64,000 bases of DNA from Hemibagrus wyckioides. Lineage: Eukaryota; Chordata; Actinopteri; Siluriformes; Bagridae. Location of the stretch: assembly GCF_019097595.1 (NCBI RefSeq), contig NC_080723.1, positions 15,196,511-15,260,510 on the forward strand. The letters run 5' to 3'. Of this stretch, positions 62,142 to 64,000 are shown piece after piece. The notes beneath the pieces are model-generated. The model was given only the letters and a program-made list of their open reading frames with translations. It searched no databases and was not told where the DNA came from. Numbering within the stretch: position 1 is the first letter of the stretch; each line of letters opens with the position of its first letter. Position numbers and translations under genes: made by a program.

Positions 62142-64000
62142 TATAAGAGTGTTTGTTAGAGGCATAATCTGATGTACCCAGATGCAGATGCTACACTCTA
62201 TGTTCCCTTAGGAGGCATGAGACTAAACAGAAGCACAGCTGTGCAAATGTGTGTGTGTGTCTCTCTCTGTGTGTTTGTGTGTGTGTGTGTGTATGCACTT
62301 TAAAAATGACAAGTTATCAACAAGTATAGATAGATAGTTTGTAGTGCCAGTGTAAAAGGAGTAAGAATACTGGGACAATTGCAGGGCCTCTCTGAAATGA
62401 AAAATCTGGGGTTACTGCTGGCACACCTGACACATGACTACATGAATGCATACAGACGTAGCAGCTAAGGAAATAGCATAATTGATATACCTGCCCTCAT
62501 AGGGTTTGTACACATAGTTGAGTAATAACTCTGTCCACTAGAGGGCCATGTCATCACTGAAACTAGCATAGCTGCATTGACCTAGGTCAATCACAAAGCA
62601 GGATGGATTTGGTAAGAAACTATAGGATAATGTTTATGTTGAGAAAGTGTTTGGTATATCAGGTCATTAAACTAAGCAGAGTTTTCTTGTCCTGCCGACA
62701 ATAAGATACACCATTGTATTATTTCACACAATGCCCATATTAGCATTAGCATTGCACAGTTCAATGCACCAGATGAATCCACAGCAGTCATCTCACATAC
62801 GAGTACCAGCCTCGGGTAGGCTCTCAATCTCTGACAGGTGAAGACTCATGATCATTCAACAATGCTATTATTCCTCTTCCACAAAGATCTCACAGAATAA
62901 TTGCATCTAAATAAAGTAATGCATAATAAAGTAATTTCTGCTTCAGTGGCAACAAAATAATTCAGCATTTCCAGATACAGGGCAAAAACAGGATTACTCT
63001 AGTGCTGTCTTGCAGTATCTCAAATGTTCTAGGGAAAGCACTGTCTACAATCAGGTTTAAATTTTGAGAATGTTTTGTTATAAATATGTTAATAAAACAT
63101 TTTAGCAGATATGATAGATGTGTGTGGAATTTATATAAATTAACCCAAGCCCACATAAAATTTTGCATAAGCTATTAATCAAATATACAAAGTACAATAA
63201 GCACTAATTACTGAACTCAACTTGTAAATGTTAAGTGTGCTGTGAACTTTTTAGGCTGTCAGTGATATAATAGTATAATAAATCACACTAAATCATGTTA
63301 GTGCCAGTCGCTGTGGTCTTATCGCACAGGCACAGACCCAAAGTGTGGTCAGGAGAAGGAAAGATGAGGGAAGTTATAGTTATTGGCCTATACTGCTATC
63401 TTGTGGACACATACAGTTACTACTTTTCTCTTTTTGAAAAGATATTGAGAATCACAGCACAGATTTCATTTTAAAAACAACAGAGCAAATACTATATGTA
63501 CATTATTAATGGCCTTTATCATATTAATATATTTAACCAATTCCTAATCTTTCCAAATCTTAGGATTATTAACTGAATTGTTAATTGAATTAATTAAATA
63601 TATAATATCCATTAGACATATTGATTAGTTAATGATAATCTCTAGCATTGTAATTTTTATGTATGTTTCAAGTATACTGTATTTCAGAAACATCAGACAT
63701 GTTATATTGTACTGTGACCTGTTGATGTGATCCTTGTTGTACATAAGTGCACATGTTGCACTCTTTTATAACTCTTTTAGTATTAGTCATAGCTTTAAGG
63801 TGAGCACTGTGTTTAGTAGTATGTGTGTCCTGTATATGAACTTTTTGGGTCAATTGGTGAAAATTAGATCCAAAAATGGATGCACTTTTTTGATTAAGAA
63901 ATGAACGTAAATGTGATTTGTAACAGATAGTTTAACCTCTAGGGGGCAGGCTTGTCCTTCGGTGAACCGCTTATTTTGTTCAGTTGCAATTTTTCATATA
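60606..64000 (+). other. Presumed intron of the unrecognised gene
   Basis: No further exon is recognisable. It contains CA repeats directly after the donor (60609-60621), a CT then GT microsatellite at 62092-62142 and a second GT block at 62250-62292. The rest is AT-rich without features I can name. Confidence 0.4.

Overview
The window is vertebrate nuclear DNA, almost certainly from a teleost fish. Genes are split into many short exons with canonical GT/AG borders. The introns and spacers are AT-rich and full of CA/GT, CT/GA and other microsatellites, and the interspersed repeats are fish types: Tc1-like, hAT and Harbinger DNA elements, tRNA-derived SINEs, and L2/Rex1-like and other LINE 3' ends. 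A complete two-domain phosphoethanolamine N-methyltransferase gene also fits a fish, because mammals lack it. A catfish-like species is possible, but that is only an impression.

Layout. (1) 240-8571, plus strand: the last 11 coding exons (about 530 residues) of a TBC1D9/TBC1D9B-type Rab GTPase-activating protein, followed by a long 3'UTR to about 10.83 kb. (2) 11573-28723, minus strand: a complete 17-coding-exon MORC-family ATPase with a CW zinc finger (912 residues, MORC3/MORC4 type), tail-to-tail with gene 1; the two predicted ends are only about 0.1 kb apart. (3) 28.7-31.4 kb: a spacer of transposon remnants. (4) 31584-44595, minus strand: a complete 12-coding-exon phosphoethanolamine methyltransferase gene (pmt, 501 residues). 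(5) 44.6-60.5 kb: a gene-poor spacer with simple repeats, SINEs and LINE ends and no exon I can recognise. (6) 60518-60605, plus strand: a likely first coding exon of an unrecognised gene that continues past the right edge.

I assembled the exon chains by hand, requiring continuous reading frame, splice dinucleotides and family similarity. The MORC chain sums to 2739 nt and the pmt chain to 1506 nt; both are whole codon numbers ending in stops, which strongly supports the models. The genes have unrelated jobs (membrane traffic, chromatin, phospholipid synthesis), and nothing suggests co-regulation beyond ordinary linkage.

The most interesting content is in how the genes are spliced. The MORC gene carries two minor-spliceosome (U12-type) introns, one with AT-AC ends. 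pmt has a GC-AG intron, and one pmt exon is bracketed by complementary UG and CA repeats. One MORC intron has CA repeats at its 5' end and UG repeats at its 3' end, the arrangement reported to bridge splice sites in fish introns. Among the repeats, two Tc1-derived foldback structures share the same design, a Harbinger MITE is nested in an older element, and two SINE/LINE pairs share 3' tails. I saw no CRISPR array, prokaryotic system, rRNA or true tRNA gene.
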